Of a stretch of DNA of 64,000 nt, positions 8,359 to 16,500 are shown one piece after another (position 1 is the first letter of the stretch; each line of letters begins with the position of its first letter). A program made the position numbers and the translations under genes. Origin of the DNA: Streptomyces mashuensis (GTDB taxonomy: Bacteria > Actinomycetota > Actinomycetes > Streptomycetales > Streptomycetaceae). The stretch lies in the NCBI RefSeq assembly GCF_014654785.1, contig NZ_BNBD01000003.1:1-64000 (forward strand), read 5' to 3'. The notes beneath the pieces were generated by a model, which saw only the letters and a program-made list of their open reading frames with translations, did no database searches and was not told the origin of the DNA.

Positions 8359-9156
8359 ATGCCGAGACTGCGCGCGCTGTGGCGCTCCCTGGTCCTGCCG
8401 TTCACCGTGCTGCTGGCCGTGGTGTCCGTTCCGCCGGCCGTCGCGGACGCGCCACCGGCGGGGGTGCCCCGCGGTTTCGTGGCGCTGTCGGACGTGGACC
8501 CGACGATCCTCCAGGAGATGCGGTACGTCACGCCGCACAACTTCACCGGGCACCGGGTGACGGGCTACGAGGAGCCGGTGTGCCTGCTGACCCGTCCGGC
8601 GGCGCGGGCGCTGCACCGGGCGCAGCTGGCGCTGTTGCGCCGGGGGTACGGGCTGAAGGTGTACGACTGCTACCGGCCGCAGCGGGCGGTGGACGACTTC
8701 GTGGCGTGGGCGGAGGACCTGGCCGACGTGCGGATGAAGGGCGAGTTCTATCCGCGCGTGGACAAGTCACGGCTGTTCGCGGACGGGTACATCGCGGCGA
8801 AGTCGGGGCACAGCAGGGGCAGCACCCTGGACCTGACGGTGGTGCGGCTGCCCGCGTGGCCGACGCGGCCGTACGTGCCGGGCGAGCCGCTGGTGCCGTG
8901 CTTCGCGCCTCGGGGTGAGCGGTTCCCGGACAACTCGATCGACATGGGTACGGGGTTCGACTGCTTCGACACGCTCGCGCACACGCTGGACCCGCGGGTG
9001 ACGGGCCGGCAGCGGGCGCACCGGCTGCTGCTGAAGTCGGTGATGGAGCAGGCGGGGTTCACCAACCTGCCGGAGGAGTGGTGGCACTACACGCTGCGGG
9101 ACGAGCCGTACCCGCAGACGTACTTCGACTTCCCCGTGCGTTCTCCACGACGGTGA
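8359..9156 (+). CDS. Secreted D-Ala-D-Ala dipeptidase (VanX-like, peptidase M15D)
   Basis: Encodes a 265-residue zinc dipeptidase. Residues 1-30 form a Sec signal peptide (positive start, hydrophobic core, cut near AVADA). The mature part has the VanX zinc ligands in SGHSRGSTLDLT (from about residue 149) and the catalytic Glu and third zinc His in EEWWHYT (about 238-244). It would cleave D-Ala-D-Ala outside the membrane, in peptidoglycan turnover; with a signal peptide it is not a classical cytoplasmic VanX resistance enzyme. AAGGAGG precedes the ATG. No vanH or vanA gene is nearby. Its last 98 bases overlap the 3' end of the antisense gene cvnD. Confidence 0.9.
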   Translation: MPRLRALWRSLVLPFTVLLAVVSVPPAVADAPPAGVPRGFVALSDVDPTILQEMRYVTPHNFTGHRVTGYEEPVCLLTRPAARALHRAQLALLRRGYGLKVYDCYRPQRAVDDFVAWAEDLADVRMKGEFYPRVDKSRLFADGYIAAKSGHSRGSTLDLTVVRLPAWPTRPYVPGEPLVPCFAPRGERFPDNSIDMGTGFDCFDTLAHTLDPRVTGRQRAHRLLLKSVMEQAGFTNLPEEWWHYTLRDEPYPQTYFDFPVRSPRR

Positions 9157-9673
9157 CCAGCACGTCCTTCACCGATTCGCGGTCGCGGGCGTCGCACAGG
9201 ACGACGGGGACGCCGGGGTCGAGGTCGAGGGCCTCGCGGACGGCCTCCTCGGGGTACCGGGCGGCGCCGTCGAAGCAGTTGACGGCGAGGGTGAAGGGGA
9301 TGCCACGGCGCTCGAAGTAGTCGACGGCGGCGAAGCAGTCGCGCAGCCGGCGGGTGTCGGCGAGGACGACGGCGCCGAGGGCGCCGGAGGCCAGTTCGTC
9401 CCACAGGAACCAGAACCGGTCCTGGCCGGGGGTGCCGAAGAGGTACAGCACCAGCTCCGGGCGGAGGGTGATGCGGCCGAAGTCCATGGCGACGGTGGTG
9501 GTGCGCTTGTGCTCGACGCCGGAGGTGTCGTCGACGGGGCGGCCCGCCTCGGTGAGCAGTTCCTCGGTGCGCAGCGGTTTGATCTCGCTGACGGCGCCGA
9601 CGAAGGTGGTCTTGCCTGCGCCGAAGCCCCCGGCGACCAGGATCTTGAGGGCCACGGGGGCCGGTGCGTGCAT
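9059..9673 (-). CDS. cvnD: Conservon ATP/GTP-binding protein CvnD
   Basis: Encodes a 204-residue Ras-like small GTPase, the last gene of a four-gene conservon. P-loop GGFGAGKTTFVGA is near the start, followed by switch residues TTTVAMDFGRI, LFGTPGQDRFWF, and a LAVNCFDGA motif in the NKxD position. CvnD proteins act with the Roadblock, DUF742 and sensor-kinase-like partners at the membrane in signalling for development and secondary metabolism. ATG 9673 has AGAAGG just upstream; a GTG at 9760 would overlap the cvnC stop as GTGA and is an alternative. The C-terminus runs about 32 codons past ESVKDVLVTVVE into DNA antisense to the VanX-like gene, which is longer than usual. Confidence 0.9.
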   Translation of the reverse strand: MHAPAPVALKILVAGGFGAGKTTFVGAVSEIKPLRTEELLTEAGRPVDDTSGVEHKRTTTVAMDFGRITLRPELVLYLFGTPGQDRFWFLWDELASGALGAVVLADTRRLRDCFAAVDYFERRGIPFTLAVNCFDGAARYPEEAVREALDLDPGVPVVLCDARDRESVKDVLVTVVENARGSRSTSAGTARPAACSATTPPAGW

Positions 9674-9756
9674 GGGCCTTCTCTCCGGGGGTCTCTCAGG
9701 GGTCTCTCTGGGATCTCTCTGGGTGTGCGGTGCCGCCGTCCCGCCGGGGGCGTCCG

Positions 9757-10170
9757 TCACAGGGCGCGCAGGCCGGCGATGACCTCGCGCAGGACGCCCT
9801 CGTCGGGGAGTTCCGCCGGCGGGACGGGACGGCTGACGTGGACGTAGCCGGCGGCCAGCAGGTCGCCGACGAGGACGCGGACGACACCGACGGGCAGGTC
9901 CAGGCCGGTCGCCAGGTCGGCGACGGACTGCGGGGAGCGCAGGGCCAGGTCGGCGATGTCCAGGTGTTCCGGGGACAGGCTGCGGTCGGTGAGGCCGTGG
10001 GCGCCGCCGGGGAGGGAGGTGAGGGGTTCCGCGGCGACGACCAGCGCGATGAGGTCGAGGCGGTCCTCGGCGGTGCTGACGGTGCGGCCGCGGGTCATGG
10101 CGTAGGGCCGTACGACCGGGCCGGCCGCGTCGTCGTACCAGCGGCCCGCTCCGTCCTCGGGTGCGGTCAT
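9757..10170 (-). CDS. cvnC: Conservon DUF742 protein CvnC
   Basis: Encodes a 137-residue DUF742 protein with a winged-helix-like fold. The family hallmarks are visible: WYDDAAGPVVRPYAMTRGRT near the N-terminus, then LSPEHLDIADL and SVADLATGLDLPVGVVRVLVGDL, ending VIAGLRAL. It follows cvnB after 8 bp and its stop overlaps a possible GTG start for cvnD. In studied conservons CvnC forms a complex with CvnA, CvnB and CvnD. Start ATG 10170 gives the usual family N-terminus. Confidence 0.92.
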   Translation of the reverse strand: MTAPEDGAGRWYDDAAGPVVRPYAMTRGRTVSTAEDRLDLIALVVAAEPLTSLPGGAHGLTDRSLSPEHLDIADLALRSPQSVADLATGLDLPVGVVRVLVGDLLAAGYVHVSRPVPPAELPDEGVLREVIAGLRAL

Positions 10171-10178
10171 GCCGGCGG

Positions 10179-10607
10179 TCACTCGTCGGCGGCCCGCGGG
10201 GCCGTGGCCATGTGGGCGCCGACGCGCTTGACGAGCAGCGTCATCTCGTAGGCGACCATGCCGATGTCGGCGTCGGCGTCGGCGAGGACGGCCAGGCAGC
10301 TGCCGTCGCCGGCGGCGCTGACGAACAGGAACGCCTGCTCCAGCTCGACGACGGTCTGGCGGACCTCGCCGGCCGCGAAGTGCCGGCCCACGCCCTTGGC
10401 GAGGCTGTGGAAGCCGGAGGCGACGGCGGCCAGGTGCTCGCCGTCCTCGCGGCCGAGGTCCTTGGACGTGCCGGTGGCCAGTCCGTCGCCGGAGAGGATC
10501 AGGGCCTTGCGGATGCTGCCGACGCGCTCGACCAGGTCGTCGAGGAGCCAGTTGAGTTCTCCCGTGCCGGACGGGGAGTTGCGTGTGGCGGCGTTCGGTG
10601 CGGTCAT
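10179..10607 (-). CDS. cvnB: Conservon Roadblock/LC7 protein CvnB
   Basis: Encodes a 142-residue Roadblock/LC7-domain protein, MglB-like, expected to act on the partner GTPase CvnD. Family features: ELNWLLDDLVERV, KALILSGDGLATGTSKDL, HLAAVASGFHSLAKG, and ADADIGMVAYEMTLLVKRVGAHM. The ATG overlaps the cvnA stop (ATGA), so the two are translationally coupled. Length and residues are typical and nothing is missing. Confidence 0.93.
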   Translation of the reverse strand: MTAPNAATRNSPSGTGELNWLLDDLVERVGSIRKALILSGDGLATGTSKDLGREDGEHLAAVASGFHSLAKGVGRHFAAGEVRQTVVELEQAFLFVSAAGDGSCLAVLADADADIGMVAYEMTLLVKRVGAHMATAPRAADE

Positions 10608-12958
10608 CGACCGTCCCCCTCTGTCGTCGTTCCTGGTGCGGTGGTGCCGTCCCGGCCGTCGGAACCGGGCGGGCCGGGCAGGCCGGCGGGGTCTGGGGCG
10701 TTCTCCTGTTCGCGGCCGCGCCGCCAGCCGCGCTGGAGGGCCCGCATGCGGGCGCGGGCCGTCTCCGCCTCGCGTTCGGCGGCCTCGTCGGCGGTGGGCG
10801 GGGCGGTGGTGGGTTCGGGGCGCGGGCGCGGTGCCTCCTTGAGCTGCGGCACCAGGCTGGCCTGGCGTACGCGCCGGGGCAGGCCGCCGGTGGGCGTCGG
10901 GTCGTCGCCGCTGCCCGGGGCGGGTGCGGCGCGGTCCACGGCGGGCGCGTCGTCGGCCTTGTGGTGCTGCTCGGGCGGGTGCACCGGCTTGCGGGGCCGC
11001 ACCACCGGTACACCGGCGGGGCGGCTGCCGGTGTCCTCGTCGCCGCCCCGTTCCCCTGCGCGCGGCGGGGCCTCGGTGAGCAGGGCGGACGGGATGAGGA
11101 CGACGGCGGTGGTGCCGCCGTACGCGGAGGGCTGGAGGGAGACGCGCACGTCCTGGCGGCGGGCGAGGCGGCTGACGACGAACAGGCCGAGGCGGTCGGT
11201 GTCGGACAGCTCGAACTCGGGTGTCCCGGTCAGCTTGAGGTTCGCCTCCTGGAGCGTCTCGGAGGTCATGCCCAGGCCGCGGTCGTGGATCTCCAGGGTG
11301 AAGCCGTTGGAGCCGTTCTCGCCGGTGACCTGCACGGTGCTGTGCGGCGGGGAGAACACCGTGGCGTTCTCCAGGAGTTCGGCGAGCAGGTGGGTGACGT
11401 CGGCGACGGCCGGGCCGACCAGGGCCAGGCGCGGCAGGCGGCGCACGTCGATGCGCTCGTACGCCTCGACCTCGGCGACGGCGGCGCGGACGACGTCCAT
11501 GAGCGGGACGGGGCGGCGCCACTGCCGGGCGGGGACGGAGCCGGAGAGGATGACGAGGCCCTCGGCGTGCCGGCGCATGCGGGTGGTGAGGTGGTCGAGG
11601 CGGAAGAGGTCGGCGAGCTCGCCGGTGTCCTCGGTGCGGCGCTCCATGGCGTCGAGCAGGGTCAGCTGACGGTGCAGCAGCACCTGGCTGCGGCGGGCGA
11701 GGTTGACGAAGACGTCGGAGACGCCGCGCCGCAGGTCGGCCTGTTTGACGGCGGCCTCGACGGCGGCGCGCTGGAGGGTGTTGAGGGCCTGGGCGACCTG
11801 GCCGAGCTCGTCGGGGCCGTGGGTGCGGCGGGGCACTTCGGTGTCGACGTCGACGGTCTCGCCGGCGGCCAGGCGGCGCATCACGCCGGGCAGGCGCACC
11901 CCCGAGATCTCGTGCGCCTCCTTGCGGAGGGTGCGCAGGTCGCGCACCAGGCCGCGGCCGATGCGGAACGAGACCACCAGGGAGGCGACGAGGGCGACCA
12001 GGCCCAGGACGCCGGCGACGGCCGCCTTGGTGAGGACGCCGAGGGCGACGGGCCGTACCCGGTCGCCGAACCGTTCGACGGCCTCGGTGCTCATCCGGCC
12101 GAGGTCGTCGAGGACGGGCCCGGCCACCTGGTCCCAGCGGGCGGGGTCGACGGCGTGCACGGCGCCGGGGGAACCGGCCAGGACGGCGGCGTCCTCGGCG
12201 GCGCGCAGGGCACGGGCGTTCGGACCCTCCCAGTAGTCCTGGTAGGCCTTGCGGTCCTCGGCGGGCAGGTCGGCGAGGTGGGTGGCGTAGAGGGTCTCGC
12301 GTTCGGCGACACGGTCGGCGACGGTGCGCAGGTCGCGGCGGGCGATGGTGCCGGCGGCGAGGGCGGAGGCGAACAGGGCGTCCTCGCGGGCGACGGCCTC
12401 GCGGGCGCGGGCCAGGCCGACGATGGCGCGGCCCTGCCGGTCCATGTCGGCGTCCTGGAGGGCGCCGAGGGTGGCGAGGAAGGCGTAGTACGGCTCGATG
12501 AGGCCGTTGTAGCCCTGGTAGGCGGCGTAGCGGGTGAGGTCGTTGTCCTCGGTGCGGCGGCGCAGGGCCTCGATGCCGCCGAGGGCCTTCTCGAATGCGC
12601 GGAAGCGGGCGGCGGCCGCGTCGCTCATGTCGGCGCGGACGTCGTTGTCGATGCCGGCCCGGAAGGCGGCGACGGCCTTGTCGGTGGCGCGCTGGTCGGC
12701 GCGGAGCTCGGCGAGGGTGTCGGCGCGGCGGGGGTCGGCGAGGTGGATGAGGGCCTGCCGGCGTTCCTTCTGGAGGGTGCGGACCATGTCGCCGGCGGGG
12801 TAGCCGACCTTGCTCATGACGTCGGAGACGGACAGCAGGCGGGCGGCCTCGGTGCCGGTGAGGACGGTGGCGAAGACCCACAGCGCGGTCAGGGAGACCA
12901 GGGGCACGAGCAGCAGCGCCACGATCTTCCTGCGGATCGTCCTTCCGCGCAGGCGCAT
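10604..12958 (-). CDS. cvnA: Conservon sensor-kinase-like membrane protein CvnA
   Basis: Encodes a protein of about 784 residues anchored in the membrane: TM1 near residues 10-30 (KIVALLLVPLVSLTALWVFA), a long extracytoplasmic nitrate/nitrite-sensor-like helical domain, TM2 near VTKAAVAGVLGLVALVASLVV, HAMP-like region, then a histidine-kinase-like ATPase with DVTHLLAELLENATVFSPPHS (N box) and IHDRGLGMT (G box). The C-terminal 180 residues are proline-rich and disordered. The H-box region lacks a clear phosphorylatable His motif, as usual for CvnA. First gene of the conservon, with no downstream P450 in this copy. Start ATG 12958 or an in-frame GTG at 12970. Confidence 0.9.
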   Translation of the reverse strand: MRLRGRTIRRKIVALLLVPLVSLTALWVFATVLTGTEAARLLSVSDVMSKVGYPAGDMVRTLQKERRQALIHLADPRRADTLAELRADQRATDKAVAAFRAGIDNDVRADMSDAAAARFRAFEKALGGIEALRRRTEDNDLTRYAAYQGYNGLIEPYYAFLATLGALQDADMDRQGRAIVGLARAREAVAREDALFASALAAGTIARRDLRTVADRVAERETLYATHLADLPAEDRKAYQDYWEGPNARALRAAEDAAVLAGSPGAVHAVDPARWDQVAGPVLDDLGRMSTEAVERFGDRVRPVALGVLTKAAVAGVLGLVALVASLVVSFRIGRGLVRDLRTLRKEAHEISGVRLPGVMRRLAAGETVDVDTEVPRRTHGPDELGQVAQALNTLQRAAVEAAVKQADLRRGVSDVFVNLARRSQVLLHRQLTLLDAMERRTEDTGELADLFRLDHLTTRMRRHAEGLVILSGSVPARQWRRPVPLMDVVRAAVAEVEAYERIDVRRLPRLALVGPAVADVTHLLAELLENATVFSPPHSTVQVTGENGSNGFTLEIHDRGLGMTSETLQEANLKLTGTPEFELSDTDRLGLFVVSRLARRQDVRVSLQPSAYGGTTAVVLIPSALLTEAPPRAGERGGDEDTGSRPAGVPVVRPRKPVHPPEQHHKADDAPAVDRAAPAPGSGDDPTPTGGLPRRVRQASLVPQLKEAPRPRPEPTTAPPTADEAAEREAETARARMRALQRGWRRGREQENAPDPAGLPGPPGSDGRDGTTAPGTTTEGDGR

Positions 12959-13024
12959 GGCCTCCCCCACTCGTGCGGCAACCCCGTGGCGGCCGGAGGC
13001 AGTTTCCGACCGCGGTGCGGCGTG

Positions 13025-13054
13025 AGCCTACTACTGCGGGGTACGCGACTCGAA
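13025..13054 (-). promoter_or_regulatory. Candidate promoter for the cvnABCD operon
   Basis: On the minus strand a TAGGCT -10 (13025-13030) lies 18 bp from TTCGAG (13049-13054), about 70 bp before cvnA. The -10 is a good HrdB-type match and the -35 only fair. The rest of the gap to 13219 shows nothing else that I can name. Confidence 0.35.
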
Positions 13055-13219
13055 GACCAGTACGTGTGCGGGGTGCGTGTTCGGGGCGTACGGGGGGAAA
13101 TGCTGCGCGGGGCGGGAACCTTCGGGCGGCGTGGTTCGCTCTCGTGGTGGGAAGGCCCTCGCTGCGGGCGCTTTTGGGGAGTGCCCCGGCGGGGCAGCCA
13201 CTGGGGGAGGTGAGCCGCC

Positions 13220-13555
13220 ATGGACGACACCCGTAGGCCGTTGTGGGTCGAGGTACCGGCGCGGAGGCCGAGGTTGCCGGACCCGGTCCGGGCGTCGGCG
13301 GTGCGTGCGGTGCTCATTGCCGCGGTCACGCTGGTGCAGACGACGGTGGCGATACTCTTCGCGCTCGCCGGTCTGTGGCTGGCGTTCCCCGCGGTGCTGG
13401 TCGCGGTGGCGGGCACCGTCGCGGCGACGTGGGCCGTGCTGGACGTGTGGGTGGCCCGTCAGGTGTGGTTGCAGCGGCACGGCGTGGTGTCCGTGCCGAG
13501 CAGCACGGCACGGCCGCTGCGCAGGCAGCGGCAGCGCCGGCCGGGCTTTCCCTGA
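13220..13555 (+). CDS. Small two-helix membrane protein, function unknown
   Basis: Encodes 111 residues: a basic, proline-rich N-terminus of about 30, two hydrophobic segments (about 31-52 and 55-77), and an Arg-rich tail ending RRQRQRRPGFP. No family recognised. A strong GGGGGAGG site stands before the ATG. It sits alone between the conservon and the convergent SMC-like operon, ending 19 bp before the SMC-like stop, so it is probably monocistronic. Confidence 0.65.
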   Translation: MDDTRRPLWVEVPARRPRLPDPVRASAVRAVLIAAVTLVQTTVAILFALAGLWLAFPAVLVAVAGTVAATWAVLDVWVARQVWLQRHGVVSVPSSTARPLRRQRQRRPGFP

Positions 13556-13574
13556 CGGGCCCGTACGCCCCGCG

Positions 13575-16500
13575 CTAGACGGCGGCGGGGCGGCCGGCGG
13601 GCTCCTCGGCGGGGCGGCGGAACATGCGCGTGGCGGTGATCTCGCCGTGCACCTGCTCGGTGGCCTCGGGGTCGGTCTGCGGCAGGCCGGGCCGCAGGTG
13701 CTCCTCGACGCTGATGTACTTCAGGCCCGCCCGCAGGTCCGCGTCGTTGCGCAACCGGATGACCAGCGGGAACTCGGCCAGCGCGGTGGTGTCGAAGAGA
13801 CCGGTGGTGTAGAGCAGCTGGACGCCCAGCGCGTCGGCCACGGCGCGCTGGAGCTCCAGCAGGTAGGTGGCGTTGGCGCGGCCGATGGGGTTGTCGAGGA
13901 ACAGCGTGCCGGCGTGGCGCTGCTTGTCGCGTCCGCGGTCGTTGCTGCGCAGCGCGGCCATGGTGCAGTACAGCGCGATGGCGGCGGTGAGCAGCTGGCC
14001 GCCGGAGAAGACGTCGCCCATCTGGCCGACGGGGACGCGCTCGGCGCGCAGCACGGCGTCGGGCTTGAGGATCTCCACGGCCACGCCGCGCGGCTGGAGG
14101 GCGGCGCGGACGCCGCGCAGCAGCAGGGACATGCCGTCGCGGCGCAGGTCGGAGTTCTTCTTGACGGCGGAGCGGGTGGCCTCGTCGATGACCTCGCCGA
14201 GCCGCTCGGTGAGGGTGCTCTGGTCGGGGTCCTCGAAGCGGATGCGCAGGAACTCCTGGCCGGACCACTCGCCCAGCCCCTCGGGCAGGCGGGAGAGGCG
14301 CTGGGCGGAGCGCAGGGTGGTCAGCGAGGACTCGACGAGGCCGCGCAGCCGGTCGACGATGCTGTCGCGGTTGCGCTCCAGCTGGTCGAGTTCGTCGGTG
14401 AGGACGCGCAGCCGGGGTGCGAAGGCCTCGGCCCAGGCGGCGGCGTGCTCGGGCAGTGCGGCGGCGGGCAGTTCGCGGATCTGCTGCCGGGCCGGGGTGC
14501 GGACGAGCTCGTAGCGGGTGGAGTTGGCGTGCCGGACGAGGACGTCGCCGGCCTCGCGCACGGCGGCGTCGGCGGCGGACAGGTCGGCGGCGCAGCCGCG
14601 CAGGGAGCGGCGGGCCTCGGCGGCGGCCTGCCGGGCCTCCTCCAGCGTCCCGGAGAACGGCTCGGCCTCCTCGGCCTCCTCCTCGGGGGTGTTGTCGCGC
14701 AGCAGGTCGCGCAGGAGGGCGGCGGTGTCGTCGAAGCCGGTGGCCGCGTCCTCGGCGGCGCGGTGGGCGCGCAGCAGGTCGGCGTGGGCGGTGCGGGCCT
14801 GCTCCAGGGCGTCGGTGCGGGCGGCCAGTTCGGTGGTGGCGCCGCGCAGCAGCTCCTTGGCCCGGTCGGCGTCGGCGGGCACCAGCTCGTCGGGCAGCTC
14901 GGTGTGGTGCTCGCCCTCGGCGGGGGCCAGCCGTTCGGCCTCGCCGCGCAGCCGGCCCAGCTGCTCGCTGGCGGCCGAGATGCGGCTCTCCAGCATCTGG
15001 ACGAGGGCTTCGGCGCGGGCGGCGGCGGCCTGGCGGGAGGGCCCGTCGGCGCCGTCGGTGCCCTCCAGCAGCTGGGCGGCGCGGGTGCGGACCTTGTTGG
15101 TGAGGCGGTCGAGTTCGGCGCGGGCGGCGGACTCGTCGCTCTCGGCGCGTGCCTGCTCGGCGCGCAGGTCGGCGCCGACGCCCACCTTCTCGTACAGCTG
15201 GGAGGCGGCGCGGTAGGCCTCGCGGAGTGCGGGCAGGGAGGCGGTGGGGGCCTCGGTGCCGCCGGTGACGTCGTCGGGGGCGCCGGCGATCTCGGCGCGC
15301 TCGGCACGCAGGGCGCGGGCGGTGCGGCGGGCGTCGTCGGCGGCGCGCTGGGCGGCGCGGCGGTCCTCGTCGGCGGCGCGGGCCCGGTCGACGCAGACGG
15401 CGGCGCGTTCCTCGGCCTCGGCGGCCTCCTCGGCCAGTTCGCGGAGCCGGCTCTGCCAGTTGGCGCGTTCGCGGAGCCGGTGGGCGAGGCCGGCGAGGGC
15501 GTCGGCGACGCGGCGGGCGCGCTGGGCGGTCTCCTGCCGCTCGTCGCGGACCCGGGCGGTCTCGGTGGCGGTCTCCTCGGCCTCGGCGCGGGCGGTACGG
15601 GCCTCCGCCAGCGCCTCGCGGGCGGCGTCGGCGGCCGTCCGGGCGTGCTCGGCCGCGGCGGCCAGTTCGGCGAGGCGCCCGGCGGGGCAGCCGGCCCGCC
15701 AGGACGTGAGGCGGGCGGCGAGGGTGCGGTCGGCGGCGAGCCGGGCCGCCACCGCGCGGATCTCGGCGTCGCGGGCCGCGGCCCGCTCGCGCAGGGCGTG
15801 CCGTTCCTCGTCGGCGGCCCGCTCGTCGTGCATGGCCGGGTTCGGCGGCACGAGGAAGACGTCCGTCTCGCCGTCGGTCCGCTCGGGGGCGGGTGCGAGC
15901 AGGGCGGCGGCGGTGCCGACGGCCACGGCGGAGCGCGGCAGCAGGGAGGCGGCGGCGAGCGCCTCGCGGGCGCGGGCGTGGGACCCGGCGTCGGTGATGA
16001 CGACGCCGTCCACCAGCTCGGGGCGCGCGGCCAGCACGTCGGCGTGCCGGGCGGGGTCGACGGACTGGGCGAGGTAGCGCCAGCCCGGCAGGGCGGGGAT
16101 GCCGTGCTCGCCGAGGAACTCGACGGCGGCCAGCACGTCGGCGCTGGGCGGCAGCAGGCCGCCGTCGCCCAGGGCGCCGAGGATGCGGGAGTCGTCGGCG
16201 GCCGCGGTGCGCAGCTCGAAGAGCTGCCGTTCGGCGGTGGCGACGTTGTCGTCGAGCAGTTCGCACAGCGCGTCGGCGTTGCGGTCGAGTTCCTCGGCGG
16301 TCAGCGGGCCGGAGGCGGCGCGGCGCGCGCCGTTCTGCGGGGTGCCGGTGGTGTCGTCGGCGGTGCGCTGGCGCGGCAGGTCGCCGGCGGTGTCCGGGCC
16401 GGGCAGGCCGAGGAGTTCGACGAGGCGCTGCTCGGCGCCGATGGCCTCGGCGGCGCGTCGCTCCGCGTCGTACGCGGAGCCGGCCGCGGTGGCGGCGTCG

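Noticed and set aside
8359..9156. Vancomycin resistance cluster
   Set aside because: The VanX-like protein has a signal peptide and no vanH, vanA, vanR or vanS gene is adjacent.
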